From the NCBI GenBank assembly GCA_016704325.1, contig JADJAG010000011.1:326357-390356 (forward strand): 64,000 nt of DNA, given 5' to 3'. A program made the position numbers and the translations under genes. The DNA comes from Chitinophagaceae bacterium. Lineage in GTDB: Bacteria; Bacteroidota; Bacteroidia; Chitinophagales; UBA10324. Below are positions 1-9,676 of the stretch, piece after piece. Positions within the stretch are counted from its first letter, which is position 1. Every line of letters begins with the position of its first letter. Under the pieces are notes generated by a model. That model did not search any database. It had not been told where the DNA came from and worked only from the letters and a program-made list of their open reading frames with translations.

Positions 1-1529
1 AGAAGAATTCAAGTGTTCCGGCTACATTGACCGTTAAAGAATATTCAATTACAAAAATTACATCCAATTATGTACCGGATGCGCAACCTGTTGTTTCCAT
101 TAGTGCCTCAGGCGCTACCACTTTTTGCCAGGGCGATAGCGTAAACCTCGACGCCGGCGGAGGTTATTTTGCTTATCAGTGGTCTACCGGTGAAACCAGT
201 AGAAAGATATGGGCCAAAAACAGCGGTGATTATTGGATACGCGTCTGGGATGAAAAGGCTGGTTATTGGGCTGCAGATACTATAAAGGTTACTGCCAATT
301 CCTTACCGGAAACTCCAACCATAAAAAATACAGGGAAAGATACATTTTGCGCAGGCTCCAATACGGTGTTGATTCCAAAAAAGTTGGATCCGACAGCTAC
401 TTATGTGTGGTCAAACGGATTTACAGGAACAGAATTGACAGTGACTACACCGGGCAATTATCAGCTCACTGTAATTGATCAAAATGGCTGTGCTTCTGTA
501 TCGCTGCCTGCATCTATTGTGGTTCATCCATTACCTCAGGCAATTGTTAATCCATCCGGACCGCTTGCTTTTTGCGATGGAGGTTCAGTAACGCTGGATG
601 CAGGAAGTGGTTTTAAATCGTACAAATGGTCGAATGGTAAATACGGCCAGATACTTACTGTGAAGGACGCAGGCGCTTATAGTGTAACAATAACCGATTA
701 CAACAGTTGTGTTAACACATCTGCTGCAACTCAGGTAACCATCTATCCATTACCATCAACCAATGTTACAGTCAATGGGCCCACTGCTTTTTGCGAAGGA
801 TCCAAAAGCACCTACCTTGTTGCTCCTTCCGGATATGCATCCTACCAATGGGTCAAAGGGGGAAACAATATTTCAGGTGCAACCGATAAGAAGTACTACC
901 CGATAAGCAGCGGCACCTATAAAGTGACTATTACAGATAATTTCAACTGTCAGAATCAATCTGATGGGGTAGTTGCCACGATGCTGAATCTTCCTAAAGC
1001 TAAGGTTACGATTGACGGTTCCAAAAATATTTGCAATGGAGAAACCCGCACACTTACTGCAAGTGCCGGCAGTGGTTATTCCTATCAGTGGTTGAAGAAT
1101 TCAGTCAACATTAACGGAGCAACACAAATGAGTTATGTTGTAAGCACTGCCGGAGACTTTAAATGCAAAGTAACAGATGCGAACGGCTGCAAGGAAAACT
1201 CAAAAATTACAACGATCACCAGTATTTGTAAAGAAGCGGAAACAGGGGATAATCCGGGAAGTAGAACCACTTTATCTATATATCCAAATCCTACCGCCAA
1301 TGTAGTATTCCTGCAAGCCGATTTTAACGATCAGGTACCCACGGCTACTCTGGAAATCACCAACCTGTTGGGCGCTTTGGTTTATAGTGAACAGCTGGCC
1401 CTGCAGGGTACACTTTTCCAAAGGGAACTATCGCTCACAGAGCAGTTTACCAATGGCGTATATGTGGCAATCGTCCGTTGCGGCAGCCAGGTGGCTATGT
1501 CTAAATTTGTGGTTGCAGGAAAAAGGTAG
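1..1529 (+). CDS. Secreted T9SS-sorted protein with Ig/PKD-like repeats (5'-partial)
   Basis: The reading frame is open to the window edge, so the true start lies upstream. Five repeats of about 80 residues are visible, each opening with a Cys-containing motif (FCQGDSV, FCAGSNT, FCDGGSV, FCEGSKS, ICNGETR) followed by YQW or YKWS and a GxYxVTxTD strand, as in PKD/Ig-like beta-sandwiches of Bacteroidota surface proteins. The last ~80 residues (LSIYPNPT ... VYVAIVRCGSQVAMSKFVVAGK) form a type A T9SS sorting domain, so the protein should be exported through the Sec system and the type IX apparatus and anchored or released at the surface. Function is probably adhesive or structural; no catalytic motif is visible. 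No terminator was found in the 190 bp before the next gene. Confidence 0.85.
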   Translation, partial: KNSSVPATLTVKEYSITKITSNYVPDAQPVVSISASGATTFCQGDSVNLDAGGGYFAYQWSTGETSRKIWAKNSGDYWIRVWDEKAGYWAADTIKVTANSLPETPTIKNTGKDTFCAGSNTVLIPKKLDPTATYVWSNGFTGTELTVTTPGNYQLTVIDQNGCASVSLPASIVVHPLPQAIVNPSGPLAFCDGGSVTLDAGSGFKSYKWSNGKYGQILTVKDAGAYSVTITDYNSCVNTSAATQVTIYPLPSTNVTVNGPTAFCEGSKSTYLVAPSGYASYQWVKGGNNISGATDKKYYPISSGTYKVTITDNFNCQNQSDGVVATMLNLPKAKVTIDGSKNICNGETRTLTASAGSGYSYQWLKNSVNINGATQMSYVVSTAGDFKCKVTDANGCKENSKITTITSICKEAETGDNPGSRTTLSIYPNPTANVVFLQADFNDQVPTATLEITNLLGALVYSEQLALQGTLFQRELSLTEQFTNGVYVAIVRCGSQVAMSKFVVAGKR

Positions 1530-1721
1530 TTGATTTATTTAATGCAATCTTGTGGCTGCTATTTTCCGTTTAGTAAGATGCATTATGCACTGAAAGGTAA
1601 TCAGGTAATGTATCTCAAGCTAGATAGGGAAGGTCCATTGATTGTAATAGTTTGATTTGAAAACTTTTAGAAAAAATCCAACCAATCCGATTTCGAAGTC
1701 GTCTAATGATCAGTCGTTATC

Positions 1722-4346
1722 ATGTCCATAAGACCAACGGATACAAACTATAAATTCCGTGACCTGAAAGTATTCGGGCCTGCTGATCCTTTAGCAGAAA
1801 GTAAACGCAAATACCAGCAGGTTCTGGAAGAAGCGACAACTACCTACCTCTATGCTGAACTATCCTTGTTTAACAAAAGATTTGATGAGGAAGAATGGAC
1901 GCTGCAGGTGAACCTGAAGGCATTTCACTCCAACGGAAAAGAGATCTGTGACCTGAAGGTAGAACGAATCGTTAAAACCGATGAAAACATCGTCTACATC
2001 CGCGAAGGATGGGGTAATCCCTCTGCCGGTTCTTTCTGGAAAAAGGATCAGTACTATTGGGAAGCATGGGTAGAAAGTGTACTGGTTGGTTCAAAAACAT
2101 TCTATGTATCCAATGCAGGTCCGGTAACCAACGATGCCAATCCATATTTCAGCATCGAATCGGTTAAACTGTATGAAGGTCCAAATAACGGGTTAGGCCT
2201 TGCCGAAAGAAAATATTTATCGTCGTTCAACAAGCAGGAAACACGTTTTGTATGGGCTGAATTGTTATTGCACAACAGGTTGCCTGATATAAACTGGCCC
2301 TGTGAAATCTATTTTGATTTTTACAATGATGCACGCCAGTTGAAGGGTCAATGCATCGAATTTTTTTTCATGAACCCTGATAAGCAGGGGAACTGCACCC
2401 TTACCACCGGTTGGGGTTCCGATACAAAAGGCACCTGGTATGATGGTGGTTTTACCCTGGAGATCGTATTTATGGATCACCTGATCGGTGTTGTTCCCTT
2501 TTTGGTAGGCGAGGAAGCTGTGCCCGGAACTGTTTCATTGCTCAATACACCACAATACAAGATTGCCACCGAACAACAACCGGCCGAACCGGCCGAACCA
2601 ACTGAAACGTTAACTCAGGTGGTTGCGCAGTTGGATCAACTGATTGGTCTTACCGGTATTAAAACAAAAATCCATGATTACCTTCAATACCTGGAGTTTA
2701 CCAGGCTGCGCGCGGAAAAGGGCCTTGCCGACGACGATAAACTGAACCTGCATGCTGTATTTACCGGAAATCCGGGTACGGGAAAAACAACAGTAGCACG
2801 ACTGCTTAGCAGGATCTATGCAAAAATGGGTTTGCTCAGCAAAGGTCACCTGGTGGAAGTGGACCGTGCTGACCTGGTGGCTGAGTATATTGGCCAGACA
2901 GCACCACGCACCAAGGAAGTGATTAACCGTGCACGTGGTGGCACCTTGTTTATTGATGAAGCGTATGCCCTGGCACGTAAATCGGATGACAGCAAGGATT
3001 TTGGAAAAGAAGTAATTGAAATTCTGTTGAAGGAAATCAGTGATGGCAAAGGGGATATCGCCATAATCGTGGCAGGATATCCTGATGAGATGACCACCTT
3101 TCTTGAATCCAACCCGGGCTTGAAATCAAGGCTCAATCAACGTTTCGAATTCCCTGATTACCTGCCACAGGAGCTGGCTGCCATTGCCGACTATGCTGCA
3201 CAAGAGCGCAACCTGGTCTTCTCACCGGAAGCTAAAAAATTCTTGTATGAAAAGTTGGTAGAAGCATACCGAAACCGCGACCGTTCCTTCGGAAATGCAC
3301 GCCTGGTAAACGGATGGATTGACGAAGCCAAACTTAATATGGGACTGCGTGTGATGGCGCATCAGAATCCTAAATCATTGAACAAGGAAAGCTTTACTAC
3401 GTTAGAAGCAGGCGACTTCAGGAAAATATTTGCATCGCGTGAGAATGAGCTGCCTGACATTCCAACTGATGAATTATTGCTGAAGGAGGCATTGCAGGAA
3501 TTGAATAGTCTCGTCGGTATGAGTTTCATTAAAAGTGAAATCAATGAGATGGTGAAACTTGTAAGGTTTTACCGCGAAGAAGGGAAAGACGTGTTGCGGC
3601 GATTTTCTTTACACAGTGTTTTTATGGGTAATCCCGGAACCGGTAAAACTACGGTAGCACGAATTATTGCAAGAATCTATAAAGCACTTGGTTTGCTTGA
3701 AAGAGGACACCTGGTTGAAGTGGACAAACAGGGCCTCGTAGCAGGTTATATTGGTCAGACTGCAATTAAAACAGCCCATGTAACAGATTCGGCAAAAGGC
3801 GGTGTGCTTTTTATTGATGAAGCCTATGCATTGAGCACTGGTTCTGCCAATGATTTTGGAAGCGAGGCCATAGAAACCTTACTGAAAAGGATGGAAGACC
3901 TGCGAGGTCAGTTTGTTGTGATTGTTGCCGGATATACTGAACCAATGCACCGCTTCCTCGAATCAAACCCCGGCCTCAGTTCACGATTCGACAAGACACT
4001 TGTATTTGAAGACTATACGCCGGAAGAACTTTTTGCCATTGCCCTAAGTATGCTGAAGGCAGAAGGCTTAGCACCTGATGAGCAGGCTTCCGTACATCTG
4101 CAAAACTACCTGCAGATGTTATATGACCGGCGTGATAAGTATTTCGGTAATGCCAGAAGTGTGCGTAAAGTAGTAGAGGAGGTAATCAAGAACCGTGACC
4201 TTCGTCTTGCAGGAATGCCTAAAGCGGAGCGCACACCGGAGCTCCTTGACAAAGTAATACTGGCAGATATGGAAGAGTTTAAGCTGGCAGAACAAAGTTC
4301 AGATACCAGAAAACGCATCGGATTTAGTTTGCCGGGAAAGCACTGA
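1722..4346 (+). CDS. Tandem CbbX-like AAA+ ATPase with duplicated N-terminal beta modules
   Basis: Cytoplasmic ATPase of 874 aa with two AAA+ domains of the CbbX/EccA/SpoVK type. Walker A motifs GNPGTGKTT lie near residues 349 and 636, Walker B motifs LFIDEAYAL near 409 and 695, and each is followed by a VAGY(P/T) sensor strand and an ESNPGL(K/S)SR arginine-finger region. The first ~270 residues are two related beta-rich modules of ~125 aa (FRDLKVFGPADPL... and FSIESVKLYEGPN...), each ending in a GW-G ... KxFYV or PFLV-like strand. The two halves are joined by an EPAEPTET linker. The CbbX family remodels protein complexes; the substrate here is unknown. ATG start at 1722. It stands alone, with no type VII secretion or Rubisco genes nearby. 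Confidence 0.85.
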   Translation: MSIRPTDTNYKFRDLKVFGPADPLAESKRKYQQVLEEATTTYLYAELSLFNKRFDEEEWTLQVNLKAFHSNGKEICDLKVERIVKTDENIVYIREGWGNPSAGSFWKKDQYYWEAWVESVLVGSKTFYVSNAGPVTNDANPYFSIESVKLYEGPNNGLGLAERKYLSSFNKQETRFVWAELLLHNRLPDINWPCEIYFDFYNDARQLKGQCIEFFFMNPDKQGNCTLTTGWGSDTKGTWYDGGFTLEIVFMDHLIGVVPFLVGEEAVPGTVSLLNTPQYKIATEQQPAEPAEPTETLTQVVAQLDQLIGLTGIKTKIHDYLQYLEFTRLRAEKGLADDDKLNLHAVFTGNPGTGKTTVARLLSRIYAKMGLLSKGHLVEVDRADLVAEYIGQTAPRTKEVINRARGGTLFIDEAYALARKSDDSKDFGKEVIEILLKEISDGKGDIAIIVAGYPDEMTTFLESNPGLKSRLNQRFEFPDYLPQELAAIADYAAQERNLVFSPEAKKFLYEKLVEAYRNRDRSFGNARLVNGWIDEAKLNMGLRVMAHQNPKSLNKESFTTLEAGDFRKIFASRENELPDIPTDELLLKEALQELNSLVGMSFIKSEINEMVKLVRFYREEGKDVLRRFSLHSVFMGNPGTGKTTVARIIARIYKALGLLERGHLVEVDKQGLVAGYIGQTAIKTAHVTDSAKGGVLFIDEAYALSTGSANDFGSEAIETLLKRMEDLRGQFVVIVAGYTEPMHRFLESNPGLSSRFDKTLVFEDYTPEELFAIALSMLKAEGLAPDEQASVHLQNYLQMLYDRRDKYFGNARSVRKVVEEVIKNRDLRLAGMPKAERTPELLDKVILADMEEFKLAEQSSDTRKRIGFSLPGKH

Positions 4347-4461
4347 AAGCCCGGTTTTTCGAGAGCTGGTATTTTGCATGCTTTTTTGCTCAAATTATCT
4401 TTCTCAGATAATCTGCGTATTGCTCATTATTTTAGCGCCACATTTTAAATCCTTCCAAATA

Positions 4462-4596
4462 ATGTTACTGCAAATCTGGTTTCCCCAAATTGTAATGGTA
4501 GTAGGTGTGCTTGGTGCGCTCTTCTGCTTTATCATGGCGCTTTCACCCGAAATAAAAAATGACCATGAACATCACGGTGATGAACATGGCCATTGA
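4462..4596 (+). CDS. Small single-span membrane protein with His-rich tail
   Basis: Using the internal ATG, this gives a 44-aa protein: a hydrophobic segment (residues ~3-29) followed by a charged tail NDHEHHGDEHGH. The longer frame from 4378 adds a second hydrophobic stretch, but its start lies in the spacer directly after the ATPase gene. The acidic/His-rich end could bind divalent metal, but that is only inference from composition. A weak hairpin (ACGGG/CCCGT) follows the stop. No family was recognised. Confidence 0.4.
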   Translation: MLLQIWFPQIVMVVGVLGALFCFIMALSPEIKNDHEHHGDEHGH

Positions 4597-4643
4597 TTGA
4601 TTTAAACGGGTTGCCCGTATAGTAACTTTACTTTCGTATTGAT

Positions 4644-5165
4644 TTACTTGCTTTTTAAGGAAATCAATAATTCATCCAAGCCTTCCATTGCTGTAGCGAA
4701 GCCTTCTTTAAAGCCCATTTGAATGGTTGCTTCCAGCTGAGCCAGATCACTGTATGAGATATGGCATTCCACAAGGGTTATCGGCCCTTTGTCTGTAAAT
4801 ATTATTTCCCATGTTGATTGCGGTAAATCGGTATTCGCATTACCGGCTGCATCTGCAAAAGCATCAAGGCCGGTAAATTTTTTTTGTCCGGAAACCAATT
4901 GAGATTGAATGGTCTTGTATTCTGCCCTGGCCCAATGCTCTTCTCCATTTGGTCCGACCATTGCGTAATGCCATAGGCCGCCCTCTCTGAAATCCAATGA
5001 CCTGGTTCTAGCCTTCCAGGGTTTCGGTGCCCACCATTGGTCAAGCAGTTCACTTTTGGTGTAAGCGTCCCATACCAGCGAGATTTCTGCGGCAAATTCT
5101 CTTTTTACTGTGATGGTATTGCTCTGCTTGTTTACAGTAAAATCAAATGCTAAAAGGTTGTTCAT
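4644..5165 (-). CDS. SRPBCC / AHSA1-type START-like protein
   Basis: 173-aa soluble protein of the SRPBCC (activator of Hsp90 ATPase homologue 1-like) family. Family signatures are AAEISLVWDAYTKSELLDQWWAPKPW near the N terminus, a central FREGGLWHYAMVGPNGE strand, and a C-terminal amphipathic helix GFKEGFATAMEGLDELL. Members bind small hydrophobic ligands; the ligand here is unknown. Its ATG overlaps the stop of the upstream ArsR gene by four bases (ATGA), the usual ArsR-AHSA1 two-gene operon. It is probably controlled by that repressor through the operator at 5503-5549. Confidence 0.85.
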   Translation of the reverse strand: MNNLLAFDFTVNKQSNTITVKREFAAEISLVWDAYTKSELLDQWWAPKPWKARTRSLDFREGGLWHYAMVGPNGEEHWARAEYKTIQSQLVSGQKKFTGLDAFADAAGNANTDLPQSTWEIIFTDKGPITLVECHISYSDLAQLEATIQMGFKEGFATAMEGLDELLISLKSK

Positions 5166-5482
5166 TTTTTTTTGTTTTTAATGGTTAATAATACTTTGTC
5201 AAGTTCGTTGAAGCGGCTTTCCCATATCTTCCTGAATTGCTCAAGCCATTTGTCAATTTCTTTCATTCGGGTTTCATTTAGTTCGTAGTAAATCTCTCTT
5301 CCTGATTGTTTTTGCTTTACCAGTTGGCATTCTGTGAGTATACGCAGGTGTTTGGAAACGGCCTGTCGCGTCGTGTCAAAGTGTTGGGCAATGGCATTTG
5401 GTGTCATAGCCTGCAAGGCAATCAGTAATATGATGGCCCGCCTGGTCGGATCAGCAATGGCCTGAAAAACATCTCTTCTCAT
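5162..5482 (-). CDS. ArsR-family winged-helix transcriptional regulator
   Basis: 106-aa repressor. The winged helix is evident: MRRDVFQAIADPTRRAIILLIA, then ALTPNAIAQHFDTTRQAVSKHLRIL as the recognition helix, and QSGREIYYELN as the wing. No metal-binding Cys pair is present, so it belongs to the metal-independent, AHSA1-linked subgroup rather than the arsenic sensors. It is co-transcribed with the downstream SRPBCC gene (4-bp overlap). An imperfect palindrome covering its promoter suggests autorepression. Confidence 0.88.
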   Translation of the reverse strand: MRRDVFQAIADPTRRAIILLIALQAMTPNAIAQHFDTTRQAVSKHLRILTECQLVKQKQSGREIYYELNETRMKEIDKWLEQFRKIWESRFNELDKVLLTIKNKKK

Positions 5483-5502
5483 TGGTAAAATGATTTAGTT
5501 AT

Positions 5503-5549
5503 GAAACCATTCGGTTGCAAATATATAAGCAACTATTCGGTTTCGCAAA
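5503..5549 (-). promoter_or_regulatory. ArsR promoter with overlapping operator
   Basis: On the minus strand a Bacteroidota-type promoter is visible: TTTG (5549-5546), 20 bases, then TATATTTG (5525-5518), about 35 bp before the ArsR start. Two 16-bp arms flank the -7 box: GAAACCATTCGGTTGC at 5503-5518 and GCAACTATTCGGTTTC at 5529-5544 on the plus strand. They form an imperfect palindrome and also carry the direct repeat ACTATTCGGTT/ACCATTCGGTT. A dimeric ArsR bound here would block the promoter. Assignment to the adjacent ArsR is inference. Confidence 0.6.
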
Positions 5550-5717
5550 TTTTTTTTCAATTTTTTTTAACACCCAATAAAATCAGGGATTGCTTCCACT
5601 CATTTACCAAGTCAAAATGGTTTAGGCTAAACTACCGGAGTTGCTATGTATGCTGAGAAGAAGCTGATGTTTTATCCTTTTATATTAAATATGATTGTAT
5701 GGCTTACCCCAACAAAA

Positions 5718-5747
5718 AGCCGGACAGGAATTGAATCCTGTCCGGCT
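5718..5747 (-). terminator. Rho-independent terminator of the SprB-repeat gene
   Basis: A 12-bp perfect stem (AGCCGGACAGGA / TCCTGTCCGGCT) with a 6-base loop, followed on the minus strand by TTTTTG. It lies 31 bp beyond the stop of the gene ending at 5778. Confidence 0.8.
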
Positions 5748-5777
5748 CTTGAAGGTTAAAACAACCGTTAAGAGTGA

Positions 5778-7556
5778 TTACTTAATCACCATTACTTTTT
5801 GTTCAATCCTGTTATCTCCATTTAATACCCTTACGAAATAAACTCCGTTGGAAAGGTCATTCATATTCCAGGTAATAGTTTGCTCATACCGGCTACCATT
5901 CAATTCATTCAGCATAATTTCGCGTCCAAATACATCCAGTAACTGAACTTTAACTGATCCATCGCTGCCATTGCTAACCGTAATATTCAGGTTGTCAGTA
6001 GCAGGATTTGGCCATACATTCAAACTCATTTCTTTTGTTGGAACATCCTTGTTTCCATCTTCCATCTTAGGTGCAATCACTACCACAAATTTCTTTGATG
6101 TATGCATACAACCTGAAACCAAATCCGTTACATGAACTGAATAGTCACCGGATACGCAGGCGCAATAGGTATTCTTATCTGCTGCGCCAACAATCGGCTG
6201 ACCATTGAGGCGCCACTCATAAGAATAGTTTGGATTGTTTTTAGTAAACAGCTTCAGACAAGGAGCCTCGCAGCTTGGTGTATTGGGATATATCTCAATT
6301 TTTGCTTTTACCAGTTTATAGGCAGTAATAGTTACTTCATCGCTGGCAACACAACCATTCGATCCGGTTACCGTAACCGTGAATGTGGTGGTTTGTGTAA
6401 CGTTTGTTACCGGGTTTGCGATATTCGGGTTGTCGACTCCTGAAGCCGGTGACCAGCTGAAAGTTGCATTTGGATCTGAAGAAACAGCATAAAGTGAAGT
6501 AGGATCGTTATGACATTTTGAGTCATCAGCACCTGCATCTACTGTGATCGTGCATTCAACATCATTCACTATGAAACTTTCCTGAATGGTGCAACCATTC
6601 TCATCAGTAACGGTAACGGTATAAGTTCCCGCTGCAAGATTGTTGCGGTCTTCGTCAGTTGAGCCATCATTCCAGCTGTAGCTGTAAGACCCGGTACCAC
6701 CGGATACCGTAATATCAATGGATCCATCTGAACCACCTACTACTGTTACATCCAGGGCTGAACCGGAAAGACCCAGTGCTACAGGCTCTGATATAGTGAA
6801 GGTGCTGGTCTTGGAGCATTCATCGTCTTCAGCAGTTACCGTATATACACCCGGAACGAGGTCTGTTCTGTCTTCTGAAGTTGCACCATCGCTCCACTGG
6901 TAAGTCACAGTTCCCTGTGCATCAGAAACGGTCACATCAATTGCGCCATTGTTTTCACCATAGCAGCTAACATCAGTATCCGTTCCACTGAGTGAAAGGG
7001 TACAACCGGCATTACAATCCTCATCGGTCTCGGTTTTATCACAATTGCTATCAAAATATGATGAGCGCAGGTGCACGCTTTTAGAACCGCTCGGACCGGC
7101 TGCATTAAAGGTGCCTTCATTACTGCAATCGCCATCTGCCCCACATTTGTAACTAATGGGCATGGTGTTACAGGTTGTTGCAGGTAAAGAGAAATTTCCG
7201 GTATACGTTCCGCCTCCGCCTGTGGCATTGAAACAGAAGTTGCCACTTGAACTGCTTTGTACGAACACGGTAATAGTGCTTCCTCCACATTCTGTAACTC
7301 CGGTAATAGTCATGGTATAGCTGCCTCCTTCACTTACTTCCCAGTTATCCGGACCACCACCCTGAGCAGGAGTGTAGTCCACACAACTACCGCTGCCCGA
7401 AGTAACTGTTACCACACCTGTGCCATTAGTAGCATAGACAAAATGCAGTTGAAAAACTGTTAATAAAAGAAGAGTAAGTGCAAAAAATACAGGTTTTTGC
7501 ATCTTCTTTTCAGAAGTGTTTTTCCTGATTGTGTCAGGAGTAGAAATTGTTTTCAT
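5778..7556 (-). CDS. Secreted T9SS-sorted protein with SprB-type repeats
   Basis: 592 aa. After a long N-terminal segment comes a hydrophobic export signal (FFALTLLLLTVFQLHFVYA). A Cys-rich beta region follows, then two SprB-like repeats (DVSCYGENNGAIDVTVSDAQG... and DVTVVGGSDGSIDITVSGGTG...), a PKD-like module (SSDPNATFSWSPASGVDN), an Ig-like module with CEAPCLKLF, and a terminal T9SS type A sorting domain (SLNVWPNPATDNLNITV ... GVYFVRVLNGDNRIEQKVMVIK). SprB repeats are typical of gliding adhesins and other surface proteins of Bacteroidota. The start may instead be the Met in EKKMQKPVFF, which gives a more usual signal peptide. A strong terminator follows. Confidence 0.85.
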   Translation of the reverse strand: MKTISTPDTIRKNTSEKKMQKPVFFALTLLLLTVFQLHFVYATNGTGVVTVTSGSGSCVDYTPAQGGGPDNWEVSEGGSYTMTITGVTECGGSTITVFVQSSSSGNFCFNATGGGGTYTGNFSLPATTCNTMPISYKCGADGDCSNEGTFNAAGPSGSKSVHLRSSYFDSNCDKTETDEDCNAGCTLSLSGTDTDVSCYGENNGAIDVTVSDAQGTVTYQWSDGATSEDRTDLVPGVYTVTAEDDECSKTSTFTISEPVALGLSGSALDVTVVGGSDGSIDITVSGGTGSYSYSWNDGSTDEDRNNLAAGTYTVTVTDENGCTIQESFIVNDVECTITVDAGADDSKCHNDPTSLYAVSSDPNATFSWSPASGVDNPNIANPVTNVTQTTTFTVTVTGSNGCVASDEVTITAYKLVKAKIEIYPNTPSCEAPCLKLFTKNNPNYSYEWRLNGQPIVGAADKNTYCACVSGDYSVHVTDLVSGCMHTSKKFVVVIAPKMEDGNKDVPTKEMSLNVWPNPATDNLNITVSNGSDGSVKVQLLDVFGREIMLNELNGSRYEQTITWNMNDLSNGVYFVRVLNGDNRIEQKVMVIK

Positions 7557-8156
7557 TTTATTTGATTTTGCGTTAAAAATTATGATGTAAAATTATGTGT
7601 GTGCAATCACAGCCGTTGTCTGTTTTAACCTACACCATTACTACTACCTAGTTTATATGATATAAATATTTACTATTTCAACGCGGGAATTCATAGAAGT
7701 TGCGAACCTGTTTTCCGGGAATAAGTGATAGCATGCTGGAATTTGGCTGAAAAGGCCATTAACATAATCACATTTATAATTCATTCCTAAATAAGGATAT
7801 GCCACATCGTTTCCGGCTGTAAATAGCACAGCGTATCAATAAGTTTAGTTAAAAATGGGTAGTAATAAGTTTAAAAAGTTTGGCGTTTTTAATTCGGGTA
7901 TGAACCCGCTACCGCCATAAGGGAGGATAATTCATCGTTTGGCCATGATGGTGCTACAATGTATTTCACCGATTTTTGAATGGAACAATGCGCAGTTTTC
8001 AAGGCACCAATCATTTGCGACAAATGATAACCTGTGTACCGGCTTATATTGTGCTAATAAATCGCTTATAGTTGCGAAGTGAGCCTGGCTTCATAGATCA
8101 ATACTTTTGGGAATATGGCATTAAATGCCGCAGTGTCACATGGTGAAATTGAAATG
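7557..8156. other. 600-bp intergenic stretch
   Basis: This separates two minus-strand genes. No ORF of convincing composition, RNA gene or repeat was seen. It must carry the 5' region of the SprB-repeat gene, but I could not pick out a clear TAnnTTTG box. Confidence 0.4.
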
Positions 8157-8801
8157 CTATGCCTCGATTAAGTTACAGTATTGGGCAATATTCCTGAAAT
8201 CCAAAAGGGTTCTGACTCCTGCTTTTTCAAAAATTCGTGCCTTATAAGTAGTAATCGTAGAGGAACGCAGTTTGAGCCGGGTCGCAATTTCTTTTACCCG
8301 TTTGCCCTGCAGCAGATCAATGGCAACTTCCATTTCTCTTTCTGATAACTCATCAAATGGATTTAGATTTGATTCACTGCTTTCATGCAACTTTTTCAAA
8401 GCAGTTTTAACAACATCACTTGTATAGTTGCGCCCCATCAAAAACAGATTTAAAGCTTTTCTCACCTCGCTTCCATTGCTCAGTTTACTCAAATAGCCGT
8501 TAGCACCCATTAATAACAGTCGCCTGGCAAAAATCTCTTCATCACTCATGGAATAAACAAGTATCTTAAGTTCAGGATACTGGCTGCGAAGTCTGGGAAA
8601 TACACTTAACATATTGGTGTCCGGTAACTGCAAGTCAAGCACCAGGTGGGTGAAAGTCTTTTTTTCAAGTAATTCAAAAAGGTCCTTAGCGCATTCCGCT
8701 TCTTCAATCTGCTGACAATTAAACTGAGTATTAAGAATGTATTTTAAGCCTATTCTGATAACCGTATGATCATCTGCAATTAAAATCCGATAGGTATTCA
8801 T
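8157..8801 (-). CDS. NarL/FixJ-type response regulator (REC + LuxR HTH)
   Basis: 214 aa. The receiver domain has the acidic pocket D10/D11, phospho-acceptor D56 (HLVLDLQLPD) and the switch Ser in LVYSMSDEE. The C-terminal LuxR-type HTH (~153-200) reads LSEREMEVAIDLLQGKRVKEIATRLKLRSSTITTYKARIFEKAG. It should bind DNA as a phosphorylation-induced dimer. No histidine kinase is adjacent, so this is an orphan regulator in the window. The protein ends shortly after the HTH, normal for the family. Confidence 0.9.
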   Translation of the reverse strand: MNTYRILIADDHTVIRIGLKYILNTQFNCQQIEEAECAKDLFELLEKKTFTHLVLDLQLPDTNMLSVFPRLRSQYPELKILVYSMSDEEIFARRLLLMGANGYLSKLSNGSEVRKALNLFLMGRNYTSDVVKTALKKLHESSESNLNPFDELSEREMEVAIDLLQGKRVKEIATRLKLRSSTITTYKARIFEKAGVRTLLDFRNIAQYCNLIEA

Positions 8802-9676
8802 ATCAATAAATTTGCTTGAGTTTTGTTAGACAATTGCAACAACTAAACTGACGTAAACAGATTTTTTCCGGGGAGTGCTGTTATAAAGACATTCCTTATT
8901 GAAAAGGAGATAAGTCAGCTCACTATAACAGCGTTTTTCTGATTCCATCTGGTTAAAAGTTATTTAGAATGCCTGATGAACTTTTTACCGGGAGGAGTCA
9001 ATTTAATGGCGCTAACAAAAAATCCGTACTCCTGTTCATTTAACCTGTCAGTTAGCAACATTAACTTACAGACCCAGGTTTGAAAAAGCGGCACAATGTA
9101 TGGTAAAAAGGGTATTGCTACTATGACCAGCTCCGTTATATTTTTATGAATATCTATTTTCAGTTTAGTCAATTAGCATTCCTCCAAATTTCGTCTCAAA
9201 CTTTAGTTTCAATTGAATCCCTTGTATTATTGTCAACAAGTGCCCAATATGAAAACTGCTCTTCAGTTATTAGTCGCTCTCAGATCTTGTTCAATTCTAA
9301 ATTGGTTCGCAATGCATTGATAATTAGGGAAATTTAAAGAATCTGACAGAATGAATTTGAACTTTAGATGTCCCAACCGGTGCTGATGTACGGTATTTAA
9401 CTCATCATGGTTTGTGAAAGTAAAAAAGGTATTTACATGCTGGCTGTCTTTCAGGGCATGAAATCAAAGTATTAAGTAAGGGTTCATAATAAGGCAAGTA
9501 AGTTTAACCTTTAGCCCGCAATCAGGCACCTTTGCAATCTTCCAATGCATAACCGGTGTTCACCAATTTGTAGCGGGTACACATTATGTTTGAGATCATC
9601 AATGAATGACCCTCTAATAACAGCATAAAAAAATCCGGGCAGCATCACTGTCCGGATCATTTTTGCAAAAGACTGA
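8802..9676. other. 875-bp intergenic stretch with one inverted repeat
   Basis: Only feature: 9-bp arms GCTGTTATA (8877-8885) and TATAACAGC (8924-8932), the right arm followed by GTTTTT. The 38-base spacing is long for a terminator. Small ORFs on both strands (for example 8960-9172 minus) have no recognisable domain and are probably chance. Confidence 0.35.
9633..9657 (-). terminator. Rho-independent terminator
   Basis: Stem ATCCGGGCAG / CTGTCCGGAT (one G-T pair) with a 5-base loop, followed on the minus strand by a run of seven T. It ends the gene at 9677-10087. Confidence 0.75.

Noticed and set aside
8960..9172. 70-aa minus-strand hypothetical gene
   Set aside because: No recognisable domain, no conserved start context, and a competing frame on the other strand; probably chance.
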